A DNA stretch of 64,000 nt from assembly GCF_900111885.1 (NCBI RefSeq), contig NZ_FOKG01000015.1, positions 62,001 to 126,000 of the forward strand, written 5' to 3'. This document shows positions 24,540-33,449 of this stretch, piece by piece. Numbering within the stretch: position 1 is the first letter of the stretch; each line of letters begins with the position of its first letter. Below the pieces are notes generated by a model that was not told where the DNA came from, made no database searches, and saw only the letters and a list, made by a program, of their open reading frames with translations. Position numbers and translations under genes: made by a program. Origin of the DNA: Amycolatopsis marina (GTDB taxonomy: Bacteria > Actinomycetota > Actinomycetes > Mycobacteriales > Pseudonocardiaceae).

Positions 24540-25988
24540 TCAGGCGGTGGTGGTGAGCCAGTCGGCGATGCCGCAGACGGCGTCGGTGCAGGACCCGCAC
24601 CCGGTGGTCGCCCGCGTCGCCCGCGCCAGTCCGGGCACGGTCGTCGCCCCGGACCGCCACGCCTCGACTAGCTTTCCCTTGCTCACGGTGTTGCACCGGC
24701 ACACGACGGCGCTCGCGGGCAGGTCGGCCGGGCTCGCCGCGACCGGCGCCGAACCTCCCGGTGCGCCCCTGCCCATGAGCAGGCCGAGCCGGTCGTCGGG
24801 CAGCGGGGTCGACCTGTCGTAAAGCTGGGTCACCGTGGCGGCGACCTCAGGTGCGCCGAGCAGGATGGCGCCCGCGATCTTGTTCTCCCGCACCACGATC
24901 CGGCCGTAGCGGCCCCTGCCCGCATCGCTCACGCTGACGACCTCTGTGCCCGCCTCGTCCTGGCACGCCTGCGCGTCGCCGAATGCGGCGAGGTCCACGC
25001 CTCGCGCCTTCAGCCTGGTCAGCACCGTCGTGCCGCGGTAACGGACGGACGTGTCCGTTCCGGTCAGCAGGTCGGCGAGCACCTCGGCCTGTTCCCACGC
25101 GGGCTGCACCAGGCCGGACACCGTGCCCGGGTGCTGGGCGCAGTCCCCGATCGCGTGCACCCGCCCGTCGCTCGTGCGCAGTGCGTCATCCACGAGCACG
25201 CCGCGATCCACGGCGAGTCCGGCGTGGACCGCCAGCGCGGTGCTGGCCCGCACGCCGGCGGAGACGACAACGAGGTCGGCCTGCACATGGGAGTCGTCGG
25301 CGAGCTTCAGCCCGTCGCCGGGCAGATACCGCGCCGCGGTGGTGCCGAGCCGGAAGTCGATCCCCAGCTCGCCCAGCGTCCGCGCCAGCACCCTGCCGCC
25401 CTCGGCGTCGAGTTGCCGCTCCATCAGGTGGTCGGGCGGATGCACCACGGTCACCAGGTTGCCGCGTCCCGCGAGACCCCGGGCAGCCTCGAGCCCGAGC
25501 AGTCCACCGCCCAGCACGGCGACCGGTGCCCCGACCCGTGCGGCGGACAGAATGCGGTCGCAGTCCTCGAGCGTGCGGAATGTGACGACACCCGGGGCAA
25601 GACTCCCGTCGTCGAAGCGCAACCCCTCCGTCGGCGGAATCCACGGGTCGGCCCCGGCCGCGAGCACCAGCGCGTCGTACTCCACGGTGGCCCCGTCGGA
25701 GAGCTGCACGACGCGGCGTGACCGGTCGATCCGCACCGCAGTGACTCCGGTCCGAAGGTCGACCTCGTGCCTGCCCGCCCAGTCCTCGTCGTGCAGCCGC
25801 ACCGACTCCGGCTTCATCGTGCCCGCCAGTACCGAGGACAGCAGCACCCGGTTGTACGCGGCCTCCCGTTCCGCTCCGATCACGGTCAGCTCCACCGTGC
25901 GCGCCCCGGGGTCTCGCCTGCGGATCTCCTCGGCGAGCCGCGACCCCGCCATGCCGTATCCGAGAACGACAACCTTCCGCGACGTCAT
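24540..25988 (-). CDS. FAD-dependent electron-transfer subunit of assimilatory nitrate reductase (NirB N-terminus-like)
   Basis: The 482-residue protein is a pyridine-nucleotide disulfide oxidoreductase (VVVLGYGMAGSRLAEEIRRR, AVLGGGLLGLEAARGLAGRG) with a C-terminal BFD-like 2Fe-2S domain (VVCRCNTVSKGKLVEAW, TTGCGSC). It has no siroheme domain, which distinguishes it from NirB. Directly downstream of the catalytic nitrate reductase gene (TGATG overlap), it most likely passes electrons from NAD(P)H to that enzyme, as NasB/NasC-type proteins do. Confidence 0.88.
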   Translation of the reverse strand: MTSRKVVVLGYGMAGSRLAEEIRRRDPGARTVELTVIGAEREAAYNRVLLSSVLAGTMKPESVRLHDEDWAGRHEVDLRTGVTAVRIDRSRRVVQLSDGATVEYDALVLAAGADPWIPPTEGLRFDDGSLAPGVVTFRTLEDCDRILSAARVGAPVAVLGGGLLGLEAARGLAGRGNLVTVVHPPDHLMERQLDAEGGRVLARTLGELGIDFRLGTTAARYLPGDGLKLADDSHVQADLVVVSAGVRASTALAVHAGLAVDRGVLVDDALRTSDGRVHAIGDCAQHPGTVSGLVQPAWEQAEVLADLLTGTDTSVRYRGTTVLTRLKARGVDLAAFGDAQACQDEAGTEVVSVSDAGRGRYGRIVVRENKIAGAILLGAPEVAATVTQLYDRSTPLPDDRLGLLMGRGAPGGSAPVAASPADLPASAVVCRCNTVSKGKLVEAWRSGATTVPGLARATRATTGCGSCTDAVCGIADWLTTTA

Positions 25989-28105
25989 CAGCCCTCCTCG
26001 GACGCGGTGTTCACTTTGGACAGGCGTACCGCGCAGACCTTGAACTCCGGCATCCTGCTGGTCGGGTCCAGTACGGGGTTCGTGAGCAGGTTCGCCCGCT
26101 CGTCACCCGCGAAGTGGAAGGGCAGGAACACCAGGTCCAGCCGCATCGACGGCAGGCACCGGACGGTGGCCGTCGTCTCACCCCGGCGGGAGGTGACGCG
26201 TGCCAGCTCCCCCTCGGACAGGCCGTACCGCGCCGCCGTGTCCGGATGCAGCTCCACAAAGGACCTCGGCACCAGATCGTTCAGCTCGTCGACGAGCCGG
26301 GTCTGCGCGCCGGACTGGTAGTGCTGCAGTACCCGTCCGGTGGTGGCCTGCAAGGGAAACCCGGCGTCCTGTGGCTCCGCGGGGCCGGTGTGCTCGACCG
26401 GGAAGAAGCGCGCGCGGCCGTCGGGGTGCGCGAAAGTGTCGAGGAACATCCTGGGAGTACCCGGGTGGTCGTCGGCGGGCACCGGCCAGTGCACTGCCTC
26501 CCCTGCCCGCAGGCGCTCGTAGCTGATGCCGGAGTAGTCGGCGGGCCCGCCCTTCGACGCGGCGCGCAGCTCGGTGAAGACGGTCTCGGCGGCCGCGGGG
26601 AAGGCGTGCGGGGGCAGGCCGAGCCTGCTTGCCAGCCCGGAAAGCAGCTCCAGATCTGTCCGTACTCCCGTGGGCGGAGCGAACGCGCGCCTGCGCAGCA
26701 GCACCCTGCCCTCGAGGTTGGTCATCGTCCCGTCCTCCTCGGCCCACTGGGTGACCGGGAACACGACATCGGCCATGGCAGCGGTTTCGGAGAGGACGAG
26801 ATCGGCGACCACGAGTAGATCGAGGTCCGCGAGGCGGTCGGTGACGTGACCAGCGGAGGGCGCGGAGACGACGACGTTGCTGCCGAACACGAGCAGCGCA
26901 CTCGGACCGGATTCGGTCCCCAACGCGTCGAGCAGTTCGTAGGCCGACCGGCCCGGCCCGGGGAGAGCCGCGGGGTCTACACCCCAGACACCCGCGACAT
27001 GCTCGCGGGCGGCCGGGTCGTCGATCCGGCGGTAACCGGGCAACTGGTCGGCCTTCTGCCCGTGCTCCCTGCCTCCCTGGCCGTTGCCCTGCCCGGTAAG
27101 GCAGCCGTAACCGGAGCCCGGTGTGCCGGGGAGACCGAGTGCGAGGGCCAGGTTGATCCAGGCGCTCACCATGTTCGCGCCGTTGGCGTGCTGCTCGCTG
27201 CCCCGGCCCGTGAGCACATAGGTGTTCGCGGCGGTCGCGAGGATCCGGGCCGCCTTGCGCTGATCGGCTGCAGCGACCCCGGTGACGCGTTCAGCCCGTT
27301 CCGGCCACCACGCGGCCACCGAGCGCCAGATTTCGGCGAAACCGGTGGTCCTGCTGTCCACATAGGCCTGGTTCAGGTGACCGTCCGCCACGACGGCATG
27401 CAGAATTCCCAGTGCCAGAGCCAGATCCGTGCCCGGCGCGGGAGCGAGGTGCAGGCTCGCCTGCTCGGCGGTCGGGGTGCGGCGCGGGTCCACGACGACG
27501 AGGCCGCCAGCAGCCCGCGCCTTGTGCAGGTGCTGGGTGAACGGCGGCATCGTCTCCGCCGGGTTGCTGCCCGCGAGCAGGACCGCGTCGGCCCCGGCGA
27601 GATCGGTGACCGGAAACGGCATCCCGCGATCGACCCCGAACGCCCTGAGCCCCGCGGCCGCCGCCGAGGACATACAGAACCGGCCGTTGTAGTCGATCTG
27701 TGAGGTGCCCAGCGCGATGCGGGCGAACTTGCCCAGCAGGTACGACTTCTCGTTCGTCAGCCCACCACCACCGAACACGGCGACCGCGTCCGCACCGCGT
27801 GCGGCACGAATCGAGCAGAGCCGGCCCGCGACGAGGTCCAGCGCCGCGTCCCAGCTCGCGGGCCGCAGCTCACCGTCCCGCCGGATCAGCGGCGTGGTCA
27901 GCCGCCGCGGCGACCCGAGCAGCGCCCCGGAGGTCCAGCCCTTCTGACAGAGACCGCCCGCGTTCGTCGGAAAGTTCCTCGGCGCCACCTCGGCCTTGGC
28001 GGTGACGGTCATCCCGCACTGCAGCGCGCAGTACGGGCAATGAGTGTCGGTCGGGGCCGGGCTCGTCGCGTCGTTCGCCCGTGTGCCCTCTGCCGTCAGC
28101 GTCAC
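25988..28105 (-). CDS. nasA: Assimilatory nitrate reductase catalytic subunit (molybdopterin oxidoreductase)
   Basis: The 705-residue Mo-bisMGD enzyme opens with the 4Fe-4S motif HCPYCALQCGM, a fourth cysteine in LCQKGWTSG, then the molybdopterin core (VFGGGGLTNEKSYLLGKFAR, GSNPAETMPPFTQHL, GYGCLTGQGNGQGGREHGQK) and the molydopterin dinucleotide-binding C-terminus (TTGRVLQHYQSGAQTR). It reduces nitrate to nitrite in the cytoplasm. Length suits NasA-type enzymes lacking the extra C-terminal 2Fe-2S domain. A strong AGGAGG precedes the GTG at 28105. It is the first gene of the operon. Confidence 0.95.
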   Translation of the reverse strand: MTLTAEGTRANDATSPAPTDTHCPYCALQCGMTVTAKAEVAPRNFPTNAGGLCQKGWTSGALLGSPRRLTTPLIRRDGELRPASWDAALDLVAGRLCSIRAARGADAVAVFGGGGLTNEKSYLLGKFARIALGTSQIDYNGRFCMSSAAAAGLRAFGVDRGMPFPVTDLAGADAVLLAGSNPAETMPPFTQHLHKARAAGGLVVVDPRRTPTAEQASLHLAPAPGTDLALALGILHAVVADGHLNQAYVDSRTTGFAEIWRSVAAWWPERAERVTGVAAADQRKAARILATAANTYVLTGRGSEQHANGANMVSAWINLALALGLPGTPGSGYGCLTGQGNGQGGREHGQKADQLPGYRRIDDPAAREHVAGVWGVDPAALPGPGRSAYELLDALGTESGPSALLVFGSNVVVSAPSAGHVTDRLADLDLLVVADLVLSETAAMADVVFPVTQWAEEDGTMTNLEGRVLLRRRAFAPPTGVRTDLELLSGLASRLGLPPHAFPAAAETVFTELRAASKGGPADYSGISYERLRAGEAVHWPVPADDHPGTPRMFLDTFAHPDGRARFFPVEHTGPAEPQDAGFPLQATTGRVLQHYQSGAQTRLVDELNDLVPRSFVELHPDTAARYGLSEGELARVTSRRGETTATVRCLPSMRLDLVFLPFHFAGDERANLLTNPVLDPTSRMPEFKVCAVRLSKVNTASEEG

Positions 28106-28173
28106 GGATACCTCCTGCTCGTCGGCGGCGGTACCGACGCTAGGCAGGACGTGTTACCCGGAGACGTTCCAAT

Positions 28174-28189
28174 GTTTCAGGCATGCGAC
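28174..28189 (-). promoter_or_regulatory. Candidate GlnR half-box upstream of the nitrate operon
   Basis: Read on the minus strand the bases are GTCGC-ATGCCT-GAAAC, close to the GlnR pair GTnAC-n6-GAAAC, about 70 bp before the nasA start. A further GTAAC appears downstream. GlnR activates nitrate assimilation in Amycolatopsis and Streptomyces. The match is imperfect in the first pentamer, so this is only a candidate. Confidence 0.35.
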
Positions 28190-28241
28190 ATTGCGCTGCC
28201 GCCGACCGGCCCTTCCAGTGAGATCCGGCGCACCAGTGGTT

Positions 28242-28427
28242 CCCTCACAGCGGCTTCTGCGAATGAGTGTTAAGCACACGCGCAGGTGCGACTACGGCTC
28301 GTAGGTCACCTGCACTCGGCCGCCGCGAGCCGCCCCTGTTGCGGCAGAAACAGCAGCCTCAGCGGGGCCCTCTCCGGGGCGGCCCCCGTCAACCGAGTTG
28401 TGCACAACCCTCACAGCGGCTTCTGCG
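28242..28427. repeat. 20-bp direct repeats flanking repeat copy B
   Basis: CCCTCACAGCGGCTTCTGCG is present at 28242..28261 and again at 28408..28427, on either side of copy B of repeat family 1. The right-hand copy is the natural 3' end of the SRPBCC gene, including its stop codon. This looks like a duplicated target made when the element arrived, although the last CCCTCA of the element coincides with part of the repeat. Confidence 0.7.
28264..28413 (+). mobile_element. Interspersed repeat family 1, copy B (MITE-like)
   Basis: About 150 bp bounded by TGAGTGTTAAGCACA on the left and the inverted TGTGCACAACCCTCA on the right, sharing GTCACCTGCACTCGG and CGTCAACCGAGTTGTGCA with copies A and C. 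It lies between the nitrate operon promoter and the 3' end of the SRPBCC gene. There is no coding capacity. Flanking direct repeats of 20 bp support insertion by a transposition-like process. Confidence 0.75.
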
Positions 28428-28902
28428 GCGGGCTACAACGGCCGAAGCGGCGGGCGAGGCGCGCATGCCGGTGCCGGAACAGCCGCGGCACCACCGTTCG
28501 CAGTACCGCCCCGGTGACGGCGAACCGTGGCTCGAACTCCACCCGGTCGGCCAGCAGGCAACCCCGCTCGGTCGGAGTCAGGACGCGTTCGTGCTCCCAG
28601 TGCACGGCGCTGAGCATGCGGGACCGCTCCAGGAACCTGTGCGATGGCTCGAACTCCACGATTCCGATGTCGTCGTAGTCGACGGGGAGGACGCCGAACG
28701 CCAGGAGAACGCTCTTCCCGAGTTCCGCGGGCGGAGTCAGATCGAGCAAACCACCGGTATCGAGCCGGGATGGCTTCGTCATCCGCAACAGCGGGCGCAG
28801 TTCGTCGTTGATTCCCGTAAAGCTCGTGACGTGTGCCCACAGTGGTTCGACCGGTACGGCGAGTTCGGTCTGGATCCGCACCACACCTCGCCGAGCGGTC
28901 AC
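28411..28902 (-). CDS. SRPBCC (START-like) family protein
   Basis: The 163-residue product begins TARRGVVRIQTELAVPVEPL and has the SRPBCC polyketide-cyclase-like pattern (ELAVPVEPLWAHVTSFTGIN at the first strand and helix, FEPSHRFLERSRM, HWEHERVLTPTERGCLLADR, then a C-terminal amphipathic helix LFRHRHARLARRFGR). Such proteins bind hydrophobic ligands in a cavity; the ligand is not known. The GTG at 28902 overlaps the TIGR02569 gene by 4 bp. The C-terminal codons lie within the direct repeat that flanks repeat copy B. Confidence 0.75.
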   Translation of the reverse strand: MTARRGVVRIQTELAVPVEPLWAHVTSFTGINDELRPLLRMTKPSRLDTGGLLDLTPPAELGKSVLLAFGVLPVDYDDIGIVEFEPSHRFLERSRMLSAVHWEHERVLTPTERGCLLADRVEFEPRFAVTGAVLRTVVPRLFRHRHARLARRFGRCSPPQKPL

Positions 28903-29696
28903 AGCGTCTCGCTCACCTCGTGCGCCGCGTCCAGCAGGCCGTCGAGCGCGGCCCTGGTCGAACGCGGATGCAACGCGTGCAGCGCCAGCCGGAACAGCGT
29001 CGCGCGCAACAACAGTTGGGGCCAGTCGGGCAGATGCGCCCAGCGCTGCAGCAGGTCCGCCTCGGCGCCGCCCCACGCGAGAGCGTCCACGACGGCCACG
29101 GCGGCACCCCATTCGGCGGGCCGGAAGTAGGGGACGAAGTCGACGATGCCCGGGGCGGCGTCGCCGTCGAACAGCACGGTGCCGAACAGCTCACCGTGCA
29201 CGACCTGGTCTTTCCCACCTACCGGCCGCCGGGCACCCGACAGGACCTCGAACCAGCGGCCGCCCTTGGTCTCGTCGAGTTCGAGGTGCTGTTCCTCCCA
29301 GGCGACCCGGTCCGCGACGGCCGCCACATCGTCCCGCGCGGACAGAAACGGCGGCCGGGGCAGCTCGGCGGTCGCCTGGTGCAGCTTGACCGCGGTCAGC
29401 ACGACATCGTCGTACCGGTGCTCCGCCGTCCCGCTGAGATAGCGGTAGGCCCGCCAGCCCGCGAGTAGATGGCGGCCGTCGGTGGACCGGATCGGGCGCG
29501 CGATGCGCAGGTCCGGCACCTCAAGGTGCTCCAGTGTGCGCGCCAGCCATACGGCGTGCGCGCGATCGGTGACCGGCTTGAGCACAACCGGGCCGCAGCG
29601 CCACGAGTCACTGCCCGGCAGCGGCTCGGCCTCGGTGACGTCTGCCCCGAACGCCGCGCAGACGTGCGCGGGCGGGGGCTGTCGCGGAGGGGACAC
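28899..29696 (-). CDS. TIGR02569 family protein (kinase-fold, function unknown)
   Basis: The 265-residue protein has a phosphotransferase-like layout (GSDSWRCGPVVLKPVTDRAH, with a possible ATP-binding Lys; QVVHGELFGTVLFDGDAAPG at the catalytic loop position; GIVDFVPYFRP where kinases have the metal-binding Asp). Actinobacteria keep this gene beside moeZ (M. tuberculosis Rv3205c). The catalytic loop reads HGELFGT instead of HGDLxxxN, so kinase activity is doubtful. Confidence 0.8.
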   Translation of the reverse strand: MSPPRQPPPAHVCAAFGADVTEAEPLPGSDSWRCGPVVLKPVTDRAHAVWLARTLEHLEVPDLRIARPIRSTDGRHLLAGWRAYRYLSGTAEHRYDDVVLTAVKLHQATAELPRPPFLSARDDVAAVADRVAWEEQHLELDETKGGRWFEVLSGARRPVGGKDQVVHGELFGTVLFDGDAAPGIVDFVPYFRPAEWGAAVAVVDALAWGGAEADLLQRWAHLPDWPQLLLRATLFRLALHALHPRSTRAALDGLLDAAHEVSETL

Positions 29697-29737
29697 GGTG
29701 ACCGACGTTACCGTGCCCCACCGCTCGACAGCTGAAC

Positions 29738-30916
29738 TCAGTACGTCGGCAGGCTCGTGTCCACCTGCTTGGCCCAGGCCAGCACGCCGCCACCGAGGTG
29801 AGACGCGTCCTTGAACCCAGCCGCGTGCAGCGCGGCAAGCGCCTCCGCCGAGCGCGCACCCGACTTGCAGTGCAGGACGATCGGCTTGTCCTGCGGCATT
29901 TCGGCCAGCGCCTCCCCGGACAGGATGCGGTCCTTCGGGATCAGCTTCGCGCCCTTGATGTTGACGATCTCGAACTCGTGCGGCTCACGGACGTCGATCA
30001 GCTCGAAGTTCTCGCCACTGTCGAACTTGGCCTTCAGCTCGGCCGGGGTGATGGTGTGCTGGGAGGCCGCTGCCGCCGCGTCCTCCGACACGACGCCGCA
30101 GAAGGCGTCGTAGTCGATGAGCTCGGTGATCTTCGGGGTCTCCGGGTCCTTGCGGATCTTGACCTCGCGGTAGCGCATCTCCAGCGCGTCGTAGCTGATC
30201 AGCCTGCCCAGCAGTGGCTCGCCGATCCCGGTCAGCAGCTTGATCGCCTCGTTCACCATGATCGAGCCGATGGACGCGCACAGCACGCCCAGCACGCCAC
30301 CCTCGGCGCAGGAGGGGACCATGCCGGGAGGCGGCGGCTCGGGGTAGAGGTCGCGGTAGTTCAGGCCGCGGCCGTCGGGAGCGTCTTCCCAGAACACGCT
30401 GACCTGGCCCTCGAAGCGGAAGATCGAGCCCCAGACGTAGGGCTTGCCCAGCAGCACGGCGGCGTCGTTCACCAGGTAGCGCGTGGCGAAGTTGTCCGTG
30501 CCGTCGAGGATCAGGTCGTAGCCGTCGAGGATGTCCAGCGCGTTGTCGCTGCTGAGCTGTTCGGTGTGCAGATGCACGTTGACCAGCGGGTTGATCTCGG
30601 CGATCGACTCCTGCGCGGAAGCCGCCTTCAACTTGCCGATGTCGGACTGACCGTGGATGACCTGGCGCTGCAGGTTGGACTCGTCGACGGAGTCGAAGTC
30701 GACGATGCCGAGCGTGCCGACCCCGGCCGCGGCCAGGTACAGCAGCGCCGGGCTGCCGAGGCCACCGGCGCCGATCACCAGCACCTTCGCGTTTTTCAGC
30801 CGCTTCTGCCCATCCATCCCGACATCCGGAATGATGAGGTGACGGCTGTAGCGGGCCACCTCGTCCTTGGTGAGCTCGGCGGCCGGCTCGACCAGCGGCG
30901 GCAGGGTGCCTGACAT
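29738..30916 (-). CDS. moeZ: Adenylyltransferase/sulfurtransferase MoeZ
   Basis: The 392-residue protein has an E1-like ThiF/MoeB domain (VLVIGAGGLGSPALLYLAAA nucleotide-binding loop, DLILDGTDNFATRYLVND, EGGVLGVLCASIGS) and a C-terminal rhodanese domain with the active cysteine in VLHCKSGARS. It adenylates and sulfurates small sulfur-carrier proteins for molybdopterin, cysteine and thiamine-type pathways. GGAGG sits 6 bases before the ATG at 30916, favouring it over an upstream in-frame start. It would help supply the molybdenum cofactor used by the nitrate reductase encoded in this window. Confidence 0.93.
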   Translation of the reverse strand: MSGTLPPLVEPAAELTKDEVARYSRHLIIPDVGMDGQKRLKNAKVLVIGAGGLGSPALLYLAAAGVGTLGIVDFDSVDESNLQRQVIHGQSDIGKLKAASAQESIAEINPLVNVHLHTEQLSSDNALDILDGYDLILDGTDNFATRYLVNDAAVLLGKPYVWGSIFRFEGQVSVFWEDAPDGRGLNYRDLYPEPPPPGMVPSCAEGGVLGVLCASIGSIMVNEAIKLLTGIGEPLLGRLISYDALEMRYREVKIRKDPETPKITELIDYDAFCGVVSEDAAAAASQHTITPAELKAKFDSGENFELIDVREPHEFEIVNIKGAKLIPKDRILSGEALAEMPQDKPIVLHCKSGARSAEALAALHAAGFKDASHLGGGVLAWAKQVDTSLPTY

Positions 30917-31028
30917 CGGGTCCTCCATCTCGCGCGCGGGCGCGGACTGCGTTATCGCGTTCAGTATCCCTAACGCACCCGGCCGATCCCGTCTTCCCCC
31001 GGTCCACGATGTGGACACCCGGGGCGCG

Positions 31029-32171
31029 TTACGGGTTGGGCCACGGATTGGGCTTGCAGACCTTGCCGTCGGCGGGAACGCCCTGGTTCGGGTCGTAGTC
31101 GTTGAGCTTGGCCACGTAGTCGTTCGAGACGCCGAAGGTCTGCTGCATCATCACCGGTGCCAGCTCGCCGGTCTTGGCGCAGCCCTCGTGACCGTTGCCG
31201 AGAGCGTGCCCGACCTCGTGGTTGATGGCGTACTGGCGGTACCCGACCATGTCGCCCTCGAACGCCTTGGCGCCCCGCACCCACCGCGCCAGGTTGATCA
31301 CGACGCGCTTCTTCGCCGAGAGGTTGCACGAGGACTCGTACTGGATCGAGAAGCCACACATGTCCGGCCGGTGCGTGGTGTCGGGGGAGGTCAGGCTCAC
31401 CCTGAAATCGGGTTCCGGAGCGCTGGAGTCGACGCGCCGCAGGAAGACGTCGCCACTGCCGGTCCAGCCGCGCGGGTTGGACAGGATCTGCTCCACGGAG
31501 TTCGCGAACGCGTCCTCACCGGCGAAGGTCGCCGGGTCGAGTCCGTCCTCCACCTCGACGGTGTAGGTGAGCAGTTCGCCCCCCTTGCCGACCTTCTCGC
31601 CCTTGCCCGGGACCACGTGCCAGGTGCCTTTGCCGGACTGGGTGTACTTCCCGCCCTCGGGCAACTCGGCCGTCGGGATCTTCAGGTCGACGGGCTTCGG
31701 CGGGTTCTCCGTGGCCAGTGGTTCCCTCGACGCACCGGTGTCGGAGTCCGTGGCGCCCACACTCGCCGTGGTCTCCGCGCCGTCGGCGGCCTGGGGCGGA
31801 TCGTTCGCCGTGTCGAACACCACGAGTGCGGTCAACACCAGCAACACCGGCAGCGCGTACGCACGCCAGCCATAGGCCGACAGCTTCGAACGCTTCTTCT
31901 TCGGCGGATCCGGGCTCTTGTCCTGACCGGCGCCACCGCCGCCCTTGCCTGCCGGTGGCTGCTGGCCGACCGGGGCGGGCCGCCAGGAGGCTCGCAGTGG
32001 TTCGGCTGTGGTGCGGCGCGCGCCCGGCTGGTAGCGGTCCTCGAAGAGGTTCGTCCCGCTCGACTCGGACCGCTCCCGCTCGGCTGACTTGGCACGGGGA
32101 GTACGGCGGGGCAACGGCGCGTGCTGTGCCCGCTGGCCGTCGCCTCGCACTCCGTGAGTCACCCGGTCCAC
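31029..32171 (-). CDS. DUF3152 membrane-anchored putative metallopeptidase
   Basis: The 380-residue protein has a basic, low-complexity N-terminus, a single transmembrane helix at about 104-120 (YALPVLLVLTALVVFDT), and an extracellular DUF3152 domain. Its zinc signature is NHEVGHALGNGHEGC (HExxHxxxxxH, about residue 318), with a later methionine segment (LAPVMMQQT) reminiscent of a metzincin Met-turn. Mycobacterial Rv3207c lies at the same position beside moeZ. The substrate is unknown. The GTG at 32171 is taken as start. Confidence 0.85.
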   Translation of the reverse strand: MDRVTHGVRGDGQRAQHAPLPRRTPRAKSAERERSESSGTNLFEDRYQPGARRTTAEPLRASWRPAPVGQQPPAGKGGGGAGQDKSPDPPKKKRSKLSAYGWRAYALPVLLVLTALVVFDTANDPPQAADGAETTASVGATDSDTGASREPLATENPPKPVDLKIPTAELPEGGKYTQSGKGTWHVVPGKGEKVGKGGELLTYTVEVEDGLDPATFAGEDAFANSVEQILSNPRGWTGSGDVFLRRVDSSAPEPDFRVSLTSPDTTHRPDMCGFSIQYESSCNLSAKKRVVINLARWVRGAKAFEGDMVGYRQYAINHEVGHALGNGHEGCAKTGELAPVMMQQTFGVSNDYVAKLNDYDPNQGVPADGKVCKPNPWPNP

Positions 32172-32272
32172 GGCTCCAGAGTGCCATACGCCTCGGTGGC
32201 GCTCAGCGCGACTGGCGGCTCGATAACAGATCGCGTGTCACCCGATCGGAGCATTGTTCCCGCACCGCACTC

Positions 32273-33286
32273 TCACCATCGGTTCGCGTCGACGCTCTCC
32301 CACATGCCGAGCACGGCCCGCGCCACGGACACCGGCCGTTCCATCTGGGCCACGTGCCCGGTCCTCGGCAGCACCAGCAGTCTGCCTCTTGGCAACGACC
32401 TCGCGGTCCGCACCGCGCGGCGGACCGAGATCACCTTGTCCTCGGTGCCCCAGACCACCAGCGCGGGGACGTCGACCGTCGGCGCGACCGACCACAGCGA
32501 GGCCTTCCCGCGCGCGAACCACGCCCGGAAGATGCCCAGGGTGCTGTGGGCCAGTGCGGGCGTCGCCCAGGCGAGCTCGGCTCGTGCGCTGTGCTCCTCG
32601 GCCAGCTCGTCGAGCCGCCGCTGGGGGAACGCCGACGGGTCGGCGAAGCAGAGTTTGATCACCTGCTCGGCGCGTTCCCTCGGGGTCAGCCGGGCCAACT
32701 GCCTGCGCACCCGCTTGCCGAGCAGGGGCAGGTACGCCAGTGCCATCCGCGGGTCGGAGAGCCTGCGCGGGTCGGGCCGGAGATCCGGCATCGCGGGTGA
32801 GATCAGCGTCATCGTCCGGACCAGTTCCGGCCTGCGCGCGGCCAGCAGCAGGGCGACCGCACCGCCCATCGAGTTGCCGACCAGGTGCACCGGTCCCGCG
32901 TCGAGACCCTGCACGAAGTCACCGAGCGTCTCGGCGTGTGCGGCGAGGCTGAAGTCGAAGCCCTTGGCGGGCTCGGAGAACCCGAAGCCGGGCAGGTCCA
33001 CCGCGACACCCGCGGCCGTGGGCGCGAGTTGAGCGGCGAGGTCGGTCCAGTTCGTCGAGGAGCCGCCGAGCCCGTGCACGTAGACCGCCGTCTCGCTGCC
33101 CTCGCCCGGGGTGCGCCGCACGTGCAGCGACGCCTGGCCCACCTGCTCGTAGCCGCCGGTCCACGGCTCGGTTTGGTGATCCAGTGCTGGCAGTGGTGCC
33201 GTGGACATCGGCACGTGCGTCAGCGCGGGACGGGTGCGAGCAGTCCCCTGGGGCGTTTGGGCGGAATCGATCACGGACTCGGACAC
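32273..33286 (-). CDS. Alpha/beta hydrolase
   Basis: The 337-residue protein has the alpha/beta hydrolase core: HGLGGSSTNW (oxyanion), VAVDLPGFGFSEP, nucleophile elbow GNSMGG, VWGTEDKVISV (acid) and RTGHVAQME (histidine). The substrate cannot be told; lipases and epoxide-type hydrolases share this pattern. The frame is open to 33484 but would overlap the divergent TetR gene, so the GTG at 33286 is preferred (ATG at 33208 is the next option). It is co-directional with the DUF3152 gene. Confidence 0.85.
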   Translation of the reverse strand: MSESVIDSAQTPQGTARTRPALTHVPMSTAPLPALDHQTEPWTGGYEQVGQASLHVRRTPGEGSETAVYVHGLGGSSTNWTDLAAQLAPTAAGVAVDLPGFGFSEPAKGFDFSLAAHAETLGDFVQGLDAGPVHLVGNSMGGAVALLLAARRPELVRTMTLISPAMPDLRPDPRRLSDPRMALAYLPLLGKRVRRQLARLTPRERAEQVIKLCFADPSAFPQRRLDELAEEHSARAELAWATPALAHSTLGIFRAWFARGKASLWSVAPTVDVPALVVWGTEDKVISVRRAVRTARSLPRGRLLVLPRTGHVAQMERPVSVARAVLGMWESVDANRW

Positions 33287-33449
33287 CGTTCCAGGATGCG
33301 TGCTCACACCGAATTGCGCGACCCTTGGCTTTTGTGCTGTACCGACGAGTAATCTCAAGGGCGCCTCGTGCTGTGGTGACCCCGCCCGCGAGGCAGCACT
33401 TGGAGTCACGAACAGTATCCGGGTGCGGGTCGACGGAGAGGCAGGCGGA

